A stretch of DNA of 5,015 nt from Moraxellaceae bacterium (GTDB lineage Bacteria; Pseudomonadota; Gammaproteobacteria; Pseudomonadales; Moraxellaceae). The position numbers and the translations under genes are program-made. The stretch lies in contig JAUXNL010000397.1 in the NCBI GenBank assembly GCA_030684415.1, forward strand, positions 1 to 5,015, read 5' to 3'. Positions 1-5,015 of this stretch are shown here, in pieces; within the stretch, counting starts at the first letter, position 1, and each line of letters opens with the position of its first letter. The notes beneath the pieces were generated by a model. That model was not told the DNA's origin. It did not search any database and was given only the letters and a program-made list of their open reading frames with translations.

Positions 1-169
1 GATCACTAATTTTGTTTTGATCGAGCTTTGCCTGGTTGTCTGGCTTAACTCTGATCGAACTGTTCCTCAACTGATAACCTTTTCCAGAAAGCATGTCGGT
101 TAGCCCATCGACACTAGCGTCATCTTTATGATGGTGACTTACGAATACATTTTTAATAGTTTCAGTCAT
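1..169 (-). CDS. N-terminal part of a TIR-like domain protein, possible defence effector (runs off left edge)
   Basis: The minus strand is open from an ATG at 169-167 to the left edge, giving 56 codons with no stop. The protein begins MTETIKNVFVSHHHKDD, followed by a predicted helix (DGLTDMLSGKG) and a second strand (YQLRNSSI). A short N-terminal segment, a hydrophobic strand ending in FVSHxHxDD, a helix and a second strand are the expected start of a TIR or TIR-like fold (the DUF1863/ThsB type), where the F(V/I)SH/Y strand opens the domain. Family knowledge: bacterial TIR proteins commonly cleave NAD+ or make cyclic ADP-ribose signals, and many act in anti-phage defence such as Thoeris. The catalytic glutamate expected further on is outside the window, so activity cannot be judged. 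GGAGGA lies just upstream, supporting this start. The gene is AT-richer than glmS and glmU, which suggests acquisition. The TIR assignment is by recognition only; partner genes, if any, lie to the left. Confidence 0.6.
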   Translation of the reverse strand, partial: MTETIKNVFVSHHHKDDASVDGLTDMLSGKGYQLRNSSIRVKPDNQAKLDQNKISD

Positions 170-206
170 CGTTCCTCCATTGGCAGCATCGACGCTATAA
201 AGATGA
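120..206. repeat. 10-bp inverted repeat bracketing the TIR-like gene start
   Basis: TCATCTTTAT at 120-129 is the exact reverse complement of ATAAAGATGA at 197-206. In the minus-strand mRNA the two arms would enclose a 67-nt loop holding the ribosome binding site and the ATG. Pairing does not extend past 10 bp on either side. It may be chance, or a weak translational control element. Confidence 0.3.
173..178 (-). promoter_or_regulatory. Shine-Dalgarno site of the TIR-like gene
   Basis: The minus strand reads GGAGGA three bases before the ATG at 169. It is a strong though slightly close ribosome binding site. No other in-frame ATG or GTG nearby has one, so it fixes the start. I could not find a convincing -35/-10 pair upstream. 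Confidence 0.6.
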
Positions 207-277
207 TGGCATGAGCAAGCCGTCTAATTTTCTCTATGTGCTCATATAGAGCATGCCTTCATTCCTTGACGCGCCCA

Positions 278-415
278 TTAAGTGTGAAATATCGCCTCTG
301 TCTTTTCTTCCACTTCTTCAGCAGCCAATTTGTAGGCCGTCTTTTCAGCAAGCTTGAGATATGCGGCGACCTCTCTCAAGGTCAAAATTTGATAGATGAT
401 GACATTCGTTGCTTG
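278..415 (-). pseudogene. Remnant of an excisionase-family (HTH_17/MerR-like) DNA-binding protein
   Basis: This minus-strand open stretch of 45 codons ends at TAA (280-278). Its middle reads ILTLREVAAYLKLAEKTAYK, followed by LAAE. This is the standard opening of excisionase-family helix-turn-helix domains, where LT.EVA.YL is the first helix and EKT.Y.LA the recognition helix. Family members normally continue with a glycine-rich wing (roughly GK-P-KVG--WRF). Here the sequence instead goes to EVEEKTEAIFHT and stops. There is also no in-frame ATG: the reading starts after a stop at 418-416, and the ATG nearby is out of frame. I infer a decayed gene that lost its wing and C-terminus by deletion or recombination. 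Intact relatives act as excision factors or small regulators on mobile elements and next to restriction-modification genes. It lies 108 bp upstream of the TIR-like gene on the same strand, so it may be debris of the same island. A short functional peptide is a less likely alternative. Confidence 0.55.
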
Positions 416-684
416 TTAATCCAAAGCGAGAATAGGAGAAAATCGGGAAGCCAACAACCCCAAATCGCCGCCCGTCAAGGCTTGCTAACTACTTATGTAG
501 AGAGGAAAAAAATCGTATCCAAGGACGCTGCTTTGGTCGTCATCGCCTGTCGAAACAGTGGTCGACGGTGTGCAGAGGGGCGTTTGTCTGCCACTTTGGT
601 TGATGGGAAGCTCATGAAGGGAGAGCTAACTTCTTCTTTCTGATCGATGGGGATACAAGGGAAGAAACGAAATATCTCGCTTGT
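416..684. other. Stretch without a recognisable gene between two gene remnants
   Basis: No frame here gives a protein I recognise. On the minus strand a 23-codon open segment (484-416) ends at TAA with ASRFSPILALD. It sits directly before the HTH remnant and could be the end of another lost gene. A second minus-strand open segment of about 47 codons lies to its right and is not recognisable. A plus-strand open frame crosses the region but looks like a chance reading. Best described as degraded accessory DNA. Confidence 0.45.
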
Positions 685-1048
685 TCATTGGGTCTTGGGG
701 CAGCACGAAGGCTCCCCACATGGTGATCGAACCAATGTGGAAAGCCGCTCCGCCCCCCCGTACATGGATCAGTGCAGGCAGCAGTGAAACCAGCAGTGCC
801 GCATCGGCGGACTCGAACATGAATTAGCCGCCCAGCAAGCGGACATCCGGCGGGCCGTCTTTTCCTCCATGCCGAACCTCCTTCAACTGCACCGGCACTG
901 TTTTGGGATCGATGAAGATGGACACCACAGGCTCGAAGCCGGACAAGATGAAGCCCAGCGTTGTGGGAAGCAGAACAAAGTCACCCGCCTCCAACCTGAG
1001 GGAATTACCACTGGACTGAACAGGCGGTGCTAGGAGCGGCCTTCGCAC
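685..1048 (-). pseudogene. Decayed AraC-family regulator, cupin_6 sensor domain only
   Basis: The minus strand encodes SLRLEAGDFVLLP, then GFILSGFEPV, then VRHGGKDGPPDVRLLGG, a stop, FMFESADAALLVSLLPALIH and VRG. This order matches the N-terminal cupin_6 (AraC_binding) domain of AraC-type regulators: RLEAGDFxLLP, then GPPxVRLLGGYF, then ALLxxLPxLIHVRG. Two lesions are visible. TAA at 826-824 falls where the family has the tyrosine of GGYF. A run of seven G (753-759) shifts the frame; with six, the reading continues as GAERLSTLVR, which is what the family has. The shifted frame ends at a TGA at 687-685. The N-terminal roughly 50 residues and the whole C-terminal double helix-turn-helix are absent, and the only available start is a GTG at 1048 just after an in-frame TAG. 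This cannot make a working regulator. Its target genes are unknown. It lies directly beyond the terminator downstream of glmS. Confidence 0.75.
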
Positions 1049-1061
1049 CTGCTACCCGACA

Positions 1062-1104
1062 AATGAAAAGGGCCTCGGCGGTAACGCCAGAGGCCCTTTT
1101 CATT
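1062..1104. terminator. Strong bidirectional terminator hairpin downstream of glmS
   Basis: Arms 1062-1076 and 1090-1104 are perfectly complementary over 15 bp (AATGAAAAGGGCCTC against GAGGCCCTTTTCATT). An inner 4-bp GGCG/CGCC stem closes a four-base loop, with one bulged base at 1089. On the plus strand the loop is GTAA, a GNRA tetraloop. The A4 and T4 runs lie inside the arms, so either strand shows a GC-rich stem followed by a U run. It is 94 bp after the glmS stop and probably ends the glmS transcript. It also shields glmS from transcription from the left. Confidence 0.85.
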
Positions 1105-1198
1105 GCAAACAGTAAGTCCTTTTATATCAATATGATAGAGATCAACTTGGGACAGAGTTAATCACTCCATATCAATCCTCCTCATTGCCAGCACTGAT
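1105..1198. other. AT-rich spacer between the glmS stop and its terminator, with repeated ATATCAA-type motifs
   Basis: No coding potential. It holds ATATCAA at 1124-1130, AGATCAA at 1139-1145 and ATATCAA at 1169-1175 (TTGATAT or TTGATCT on the minus strand), starting 15 and 30 bases apart. The canonical Tn7 insertion point, about 25 bp past the glmS stop, would fall near 1174. The spacer could be the native 3' untranslated region or the scar of a past insertion. Confidence 0.35.
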
Positions 1199-1235
1199 TT
1201 ATTCCACCGTCACGGACTTGGCCAGATTGCGTGGC
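1174..1235 (-). other. attTn7: Predicted Tn7 attachment region at the glmS 3' end
   Basis: Tn7 and relatives recognise the last codons of glmS through TnsD and insert about 25 bp past the stop. The conserved tail coding NLAKSVTVE is intact here, and 25 bp beyond the stop falls near 1174. That the site is usable is inferred from family knowledge. No complete Tn7 end or Tns gene is visible in the window. Confidence 0.4.
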
Positions 1236-3025
1236 TTGTCGACATCGGTGCCACGCGCCAGCGCCGTGTGATACGCCAGCAACTGCACAGGAACCGTGTG
1301 CATGATGGGCGAGAGAATGCCGACATGGCGTGGCGTACGAATCACATGTACGCCTTCAGACTCGCTGAAGTGCGAATCCAGATCCGCAAACACATAAATC
1401 TCGCCACCACGTGCCCGCACTTCCTGCATGTTCGATTTGACCTTCTCGAGCAACGCATCGTTAGGCGCAATCACCACGACCGGCATGTTTTCATCCACCA
1501 AGGCTAACGGGCCATGCTTGAGCTCGCCAGCAGGGTAAGCCTCGGCGTGAATATAGGTAATTTCCTTGAGCTTGAGGGCGCCCTCGAGTGCAACCGGGTA
1601 ATGGACGCCTCGGCCCAGAAACAGCGCGTGGTTTTTTTCAGCGAAGCGGTCGGCCCACGGCTTGATTTGCGGCTCAAGGTTGAGCGCATGCTGCACACTG
1701 CCGGGCAATTGGCGAAGTGCATCAAGATAGGCCGCCTCCTGTTCGGGGGAGACCCGGCCACTCAGTTTGGCTAGCGTGACCGTGAGCGTGAACAGCGCCA
1801 CAAGCTGTGTCGTAAAGGCCTTGGTAGAGGCAACGCCGATTTCAGCACCGGCTCGGGTGTAGAAGACGGCCGCCGAGCTGCGTGGAATCGCCGATTCCCG
1901 CACATTGCAAATCGACAATGTTTTGGTCTGGCCCAGTGACTTCGCGTATTTCAACGCTTCCATCGTATCGAGGGTTTCACCCGACTGTGAAATCGTGACA
2001 ATCAGATTGTCGGGCGATGCAACCGCATCGCGATAGCGGTACTCGCTGGCCACCTCGACCGCACAGGGCAGGCCGGCGATGCTTTCGATCCAGTAGCGCG
2101 CCACCATGCCCGCATAAAAACTGGTGCCGCAGGCAATGATCTGCACACTTTTCACGCCCGTCAGTACAGCCTCGGCATCGCCATCAAAAAGCGCAGGAGA
2201 GAAGCCATCATCGAGAATGTTTTCAATGGTGTCCGCAAGTGCGCGTGGCTGCTCGTGGATTTCTTTCTGCATGAAGTGGCTGTACGGGCCCAGCTCAAGC
2301 GACGCGAGCGACACATCCGACAGATGCAGTTTGCGCTCGACCGCGGCACCGCTGCCATCAAATACCTGCACCGCATCTCGCGTGAGTCGGGCGACGTCAC
2401 CCTCTTCGAGGTACATGACGCGACGTGTTGAGGACAGCACGGCGGAGACATCCGAGGCGATGAAGTTTTCGCCCTCGCCCACACCAATGAGCAGCGGGCA
2501 GCCCATGCGCGCAACGACCAACAGATCTGGCTGATCTTGGGCAATCACCGCAATCGCATAGGCGCCCACCAGCTCTTTGCCGGCACGCTGCACCGCAGCA
2601 AACAAATCACGGTCGAGCAGATAGTGGCGATGGACGAGATGGGCAATCACTTCCGTATCGGTTTGCGACGTGAAGACATAGCCTGCGGCTTTGAGCTCAT
2701 CACGCTTTTCATCATGATTTTCGATGATGCCGTTATGCACAACGGCAATCAGGCCTGCGGAGATGTGAGGATGTGCATTAGGCTCAGTGACGCCGCCATG
2801 TGTGGCCCAGCGGGTATGGCCAATTCCGAGTCGGCCGCTGACATTTTCCGTGGCGGCCGCAGTCTCCATTTCAGCCACGCGGCCTACGCGCCGGACCCGG
2901 CGAATTTCGCCGTCGTGCACGGCAATGCCTGATGAGTCGTAGCCACGGTATTCGAGCCGTTTGAGACCATCGATCAGGACGGGTACAACATTACCGCTGC
3001 TGATGGCGCCGACGATTCCGCACAT
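1199..3025 (-). CDS. glmS: Glutamine-fructose-6-phosphate aminotransferase (isomerizing)
   Basis: GlmS converts fructose-6-phosphate and glutamine to glucosamine-6-phosphate and glutamate in the cytoplasm, committing carbon to UDP-GlcNAc for cell wall and lipopolysaccharide. The 608-residue length equals the usual 608-610. The N-terminal glutaminase domain (about 1-240) starts MCGIVGAI, where Cys2 becomes the nucleophile after Met removal. It shows GHTRWATHG (69-77), NGIIEN (98-103) and QTDTEV (121-126). Two SIS sugar-isomerase domains follow, with ACGTSFYAG (298-306), SQSGET (346-351), ASTKAFTTQ (399-407), catalytic Glu488 and His504 (ELKHGPLAL), and Lys603 in the conserved tail NLAKSVTVE. 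No key residue is missing. The ATG at 3025 is preceded by GGGGAG nine bases upstream, and its second residue is the required Cys, so the start is firm. It lies 85 bp after glmU on the same strand. There is no glmS ribozyme, as expected outside Firmicutes. Confidence 0.98.
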   Translation of the reverse strand: MCGIVGAISSGNVVPVLIDGLKRLEYRGYDSSGIAVHDGEIRRVRRVGRVAEMETAAATENVSGRLGIGHTRWATHGGVTEPNAHPHISAGLIAVVHNGIIENHDEKRDELKAAGYVFTSQTDTEVIAHLVHRHYLLDRDLFAAVQRAGKELVGAYAIAVIAQDQPDLLVVARMGCPLLIGVGEGENFIASDVSAVLSSTRRVMYLEEGDVARLTRDAVQVFDGSGAAVERKLHLSDVSLASLELGPYSHFMQKEIHEQPRALADTIENILDDGFSPALFDGDAEAVLTGVKSVQIIACGTSFYAGMVARYWIESIAGLPCAVEVASEYRYRDAVASPDNLIVTISQSGETLDTMEALKYAKSLGQTKTLSICNVRESAIPRSSAAVFYTRAGAEIGVASTKAFTTQLVALFTLTVTLAKLSGRVSPEQEAAYLDALRQLPGSVQHALNLEPQIKPWADRFAEKNHALFLGRGVHYPVALEGALKLKEITYIHAEAYPAGELKHGPLALVDENMPVVVIAPNDALLEKVKSNMQEVRARGGEIYVFADLDSHFSESEGVHVIRTPRHVGILSPIMHTVPVQLLAYHTALARGTDVDKPRNLAKSVTVE

Positions 3026-3045
3026 GTTTCCGCACTCCCCACCAA

Positions 3046-3065
3046 GGCCACTTTAAATAGTGACC
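3046..3065 (-). promoter_or_regulatory. Small stem-loop in the glmS leader just upstream of the ribosome binding site
   Basis: In the mRNA, GGUCACU (3065-3059) pairs with AGUGGCC (3052-3046) over 7 bp including one U-G wobble, around a six-base AUUUAA loop. It ends about five bases before the GGGGAG ribosome binding site of glmS. glmS is controlled by small RNAs in enterobacteria, so a leader structure is plausible. No matching regulator can be named here. Confidence 0.35.
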
Positions 3066-3091
3066 ACTGCCTGCTACACGAGCTGTGATTA

Positions 3092-3105
3092 GCGGCCGAG
3101 GCCGC
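3092..3105 (-). other. GC-rich hairpin immediately after the glmU stop
   Basis: GCGGC-CTCG-GCCGC forms a 5-bp all-GC stem with a four-base loop, starting five bases after the glmU stop. No U run follows, so it is not a canonical intrinsic terminator. It may protect the glmU mRNA end or slow polymerase between glmU and glmS, leaving co-transcription possible. Confidence 0.4.
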
Positions 3106-3110
3106 CGCCA

Positions 3111-4475
3111 TTATTTCTTTTCCGGACGAGACCAGCCATCAATGGTGACCTGTTTAGCCCGCGCAACGGCCAGCATGTCATCCGGTACATTTTTGCTGAT
3201 GGTCGAGCCCGCACCCGTGGTCGCGCCTTTGCCGATGGTGACGGGCGCCACCAAGGAGTTGTTGGTGCCGATAAACGCATCATCCCCGATGCTGGTCTGG
3301 TGCTTGTTCACGCCGTCGTAATTGCAGGTGATCGTGCCGGCACCAATATTCACGCCACTGCCGATGTTGGCATCGCCCAGATAGGCCAGATGATTGGCTT
3401 TGCTGCCTTCGCCGATAACGGCTTTTTTGGTTTCGACAAAATTGCCGACATGCACGTTTTCGCCGAGCACGGTCCCCGGGCGCAGTCGGGCAAACGGGCC
3501 GATTTCGGCACCGGCTCCCACCGTTGCCTCATCAATCAGTGAGTTGGGCTTGATGATGACGTTATCCCCGATGCTGCAATCCTTGAGCTGGCAATTCGCG
3601 CCGATGCGCACATTGCTGCCGAGTTGCACCCGGCCTTCGAAAATGACATTCGGCTCGATGTGCACATCCATCCCATGCGTGACATGGCCACGAATGTCCA
3701 GCCGTGCCGGATCAATCACGGTGACTCCCGCCCGCATCAGCGCTTCAGCCTGCACACGCTGATGAACACGCTCCAGCGCCGCTAGCTGCAACTTGTCGTT
3801 GATGCCGTCGACCTCCCATGAGAAGGCCGGTTGTACGGTGGCAATCGCCACACCGTCTGCCGCCGCCATGGCGATGATGTCGGTGAGGTAATACTCGCCT
3901 TGCGCATTGTTGTTCTGCAGTTGAGGCAACCAGCGGTGAAGCCATGTATTCGGCACGCAGAAAATGCCGGTGTTGATTTCGCGCAGGGCAAGCTCGTCTG
4001 CCGTCGCATCTTTTTGCTCGACGATGCGGATCACTTCGCCGTGTGCGTTGCGGACAATCCGGCCATAACCGGTCGGGTTATCCATTTCGAGGGTGATGAG
4101 TCCCATGCAATTGCCATCTCCGACCGCATCGATGAGCTGTTGCAGCGTGCCGACCTGCGTCAGCGGGACATCGCCATAAAGAATCAGCGTCAGGCCTTCC
4201 ACCGGCAACTGTGGCAGCGCCATCTGCACGGCATGGCCGGTACCTTTCTGCTCGGCCTGCTCGGCCCAGAGCAACTCATCCGCCGCAAAAGCGCGGCGCA
4301 CATCATCGCCACCATGGCCATACACGACCAACGTGCTGGCCGCTCTCAGGCGTTGCGCCGTCTTCACGACATGCCGCAACAGCGGTTGGCCGGCAAGCGG
4401 CTGCATGACCTTGGGCAGAACCGACTTCATGCGGGTGCCTTTGCCGGCCGCAAGAATGACAACATTAAGACTCAT
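3111..4475 (-). CDS. glmU: Bifunctional N-acetylglucosamine-1-phosphate uridyltransferase / glucosamine-1-phosphate acetyltransferase
   Basis: GlmU acetylates glucosamine-1-phosphate with acetyl-CoA and then couples it to UTP to give UDP-GlcNAc, the precursor of peptidoglycan and lipid A. The 454 residues match the family (E. coli 456). The N-terminal pyrophosphorylase domain (about 1-226) has the nucleotide loop LAAGKGTRM (8-16), Lys22 in LPKVM, QKGTGHA (76-82), YGDVPL with metal-binding Asp102, and EVDGIND (221-227). After a linker helix, the left-handed beta-helix acetyltransferase domain shows hexapeptide repeats such as IGANCQ and IGDNVI. It contains LRPG (Arg332), the FVETKK lysine (Lys350), catalytic His362 in NHLAYLGD, GAGTITCNYDG and the C-terminal ARAKQ. 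All expected active-site residues are present. The ATG at 4475 has AGGAAG five bases upstream. It follows atpC by 136 bp, across a terminator, and precedes glmS by 85 bp, so glmU and glmS may form one transcription unit. No clear sigma-70 promoter was found in the gap. Confidence 0.98.
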   Translation of the reverse strand: MSLNVVILAAGKGTRMKSVLPKVMQPLAGQPLLRHVVKTAQRLRAASTLVVYGHGGDDVRRAFAADELLWAEQAEQKGTGHAVQMALPQLPVEGLTLILYGDVPLTQVGTLQQLIDAVGDGNCMGLITLEMDNPTGYGRIVRNAHGEVIRIVEQKDATADELALREINTGIFCVPNTWLHRWLPQLQNNNAQGEYYLTDIIAMAAADGVAIATVQPAFSWEVDGINDKLQLAALERVHQRVQAEALMRAGVTVIDPARLDIRGHVTHGMDVHIEPNVIFEGRVQLGSNVRIGANCQLKDCSIGDNVIIKPNSLIDEATVGAGAEIGPFARLRPGTVLGENVHVGNFVETKKAVIGEGSKANHLAYLGDANIGSGVNIGAGTITCNYDGVNKHQTSIGDDAFIGTNNSLVAPVTIGKGATTGAGSTISKNVPDDMLAVARAKQVTIDGWSRPEKK

Positions 4476-4500
4476 GGAGGCTTCCTGGCCTTACCTGGCG

Positions 4501-4525
4501 ACGATGCGGTGATTCACGCCATCGT
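4501..4525. repeat. Imperfect inverted repeat between atpC and glmU
   Basis: ACGATG at 4501-4506 and CATCGT at 4520-4525 pair over 6 bp. After two mismatches, a further 3 bp closes an ATT loop. A smaller GCCC-TCA-GGGC hairpin lies at 4534-4544. Together they make the glmU leader quite structured. An operator role is possible but unsupported. Confidence 0.3.
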
Positions 4526-4551
4526 GCGGCGGGGCCCTCAGGGCAGAAATG

Positions 4552-4579
4552 AAAAAGGGTAGCTAAGGCTACCCTTTTT
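4552..4579. terminator. Rho-independent terminator of the ATP synthase operon
   Basis: Arms 4552-4563 (AAAAAGGGTAGC) and 4568-4579 (GCTACCCTTTTT) pair perfectly over 12 bp around a four-base loop. Reading from atpC, the stem begins 32 bp after the stop and ends in a run of five U. The A5/T5 symmetry makes it potentially bidirectional. It probably ends the atp transcript, with some read-through into glmU possible. Confidence 0.9.
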
Positions 4580-4611
4580 CAATGGCGCTTTCATCGCGCC
4601 GAAGCAGTTGC

Positions 4612-5015
4612 TCAACCGCGACCCGCGCGGTTTTTCATCTGCTGCAAGGTACGCAACTGGGCAGCGGCTTCGGCCAGTGCCGCCAGAGCAGCGGAGGTGT
4701 CCATCTCGCTTTTCTGGTTGCTCAGTGCCTCGAGGGCCGCCTTGCGCGCCTGTTCTGCAGCCGCTTCATCCACGTCATGCGCACGCACGGCGGTATCCGC
4801 CAGAACGGTGACGATGGTCGGCTGCACTTCCAGCACGCCGCCGGAAACGTAGTAAACCTCTTCCGTACCGTCTTCACGTGTAACGCGGATCGGGCCCGGA
4901 TTCAGCTGGGTCAGCAGCGGCGCATGGCCCGGCAGGATGCCGAGATCGCCCTGCACGCCATGAGCCACGATCATGGTGACGCTGCCGCCATAGATCGACT
5001 CGTTGGCGCTGACGA
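4612..5015 (-). CDS. atpC: F1Fo ATP synthase epsilon subunit (start beyond right edge)
   Basis: AtpC is part of the central stalk of the F1 motor with gamma and can inhibit ATP hydrolysis through its C-terminal helices. 133 residues are visible, ending at TGA (4614-4612). The reading frame enters from the right edge as VSANESIYGG, so only about the first ten residues are missing from the usual 138-142. The internal ATG at 4974 is not the real start, because conserved coding sequence continues upstream of it. The N-terminal beta-sandwich is recognisable by GDLGILPGHAPLLTQL, then the EVYYVSGGVLEVQP and VTVLADTA strands. The C-terminal alanine-rich helical hairpin runs from about DEAAAEQARKAALEAL to LRTLQQMK and is complete. 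As usual for an atp operon it is the last gene, and the remaining subunits should lie to the right. Confidence 0.96.
   Translation of the reverse strand, partial: VSANESIYGGSVTMIVAHGVQGDLGILPGHAPLLTQLNPGPIRVTREDGTEEVYYVSGGVLEVQPTIVTVLADTAVRAHDVDEAAAEQARKAALEALSNQKSEMDTSAALAALAEAAAQLRTLQQMKNRAGRG

Noticed and set aside
236..643. Plus-strand open frame of 135 codons in the accessory region
   Set aside because: It runs antisense over the recognisable HTH remnant, has no recognisable domain, and its composition is irregular. It is better explained as a chance reading of degraded DNA.
626..820. Separate 64-codon minus-strand gene starting MFESADAALL
   Set aside because: It is in the same frame as, and directly continues, the AraC sensor domain after a single stop codon. 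It is the second half of the pseudogene, not an independent gene.
45..1161. 9-bp inverted repeat TTAACTCTG (45-53) and CAGAGTTAA (1153-1161), considered as transposon ends
   Set aside because: A couple of 9-bp matches are expected by chance over 1.1 kb, the flanks do not extend the match, and no target duplication is seen.
2124..2932. Plus-strand open frames antisense to glmS
   Set aside because: They are shadows of GlmS codons with no ribosome binding site or recognisable domain.
3026..3110. glmS ribozyme/riboswitch in the glmS leader
   Set aside because: The 85-bp gap is too short and lacks the ribozyme core. That element belongs to Firmicutes and relatives.
3831..4562. Plus-strand open frame of 243 codons antisense to glmU
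   Set aside because: It lies almost wholly opposite the conserved GlmU coding sequence. Long antisense frames are common in GC-rich genes, and the product resembles nothing I know.

Overview
The window shows the 3' end of an ATP synthase operon followed by the amino-sugar genes glmU and glmS, all on the minus strand. Left of glmS is about 1.2 kb of accessory, partly decayed DNA. The order atpC-glmU-glmS and the close match to E. coli GlmS and GlmU catalytic residues suggest a proteobacterium, most likely gammaproteobacterial. Genus cannot be fixed from the sequence. The housekeeping part is GC-rich, while the leftmost few hundred bases are visibly AT-richer (about 42% GC over the first 60 bases).

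Right to left, in transcription order: atpC (epsilon subunit, start codon beyond the right edge) ends at 4612 and is followed by a perfect 12-bp terminator hairpin (4552-4579). After a 136-bp gap comes glmU (4475-3111), then 85 bp with two small hairpins, then glmS (3025-1199). GlmS makes glucosamine-6-phosphate from fructose-6-phosphate and glutamine. GlmU converts glucosamine-1-phosphate to UDP-GlcNAc, so the pair supplies the first and last steps of UDP-GlcNAc synthesis for peptidoglycan and lipopolysaccharide. GlmM, the enzyme between them, is not in the window. A strong 15-bp terminator-like hairpin lies at 1062-1104.

Beyond that hairpin the sequence changes character. At 1048-685 is a remnant of an AraC-family regulator: its cupin-type sensor domain is recognisable but carries an in-frame stop and a poly-G frameshift, and the DNA-binding domain is missing. 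A short stretch without recognisable genes follows. At 415-278 is the front half of an excisionase-family (HTH_17) DNA-binding protein, joined to an unrelated tail. At 169, running off the left edge, starts an apparently intact gene with a good ribosome binding site, whose N-terminus looks like a TIR or TIR-like (DUF1863/ThsB-type) domain. This is the best candidate for an interesting system, a possible anti-phage effector, but only 56 residues are visible.

The 3' end of glmS is the classical Tn7 attachment site and a known landing place for genomic islands. That fits the layered remnants seen here, although no transposase gene or unambiguous transposon end is visible.
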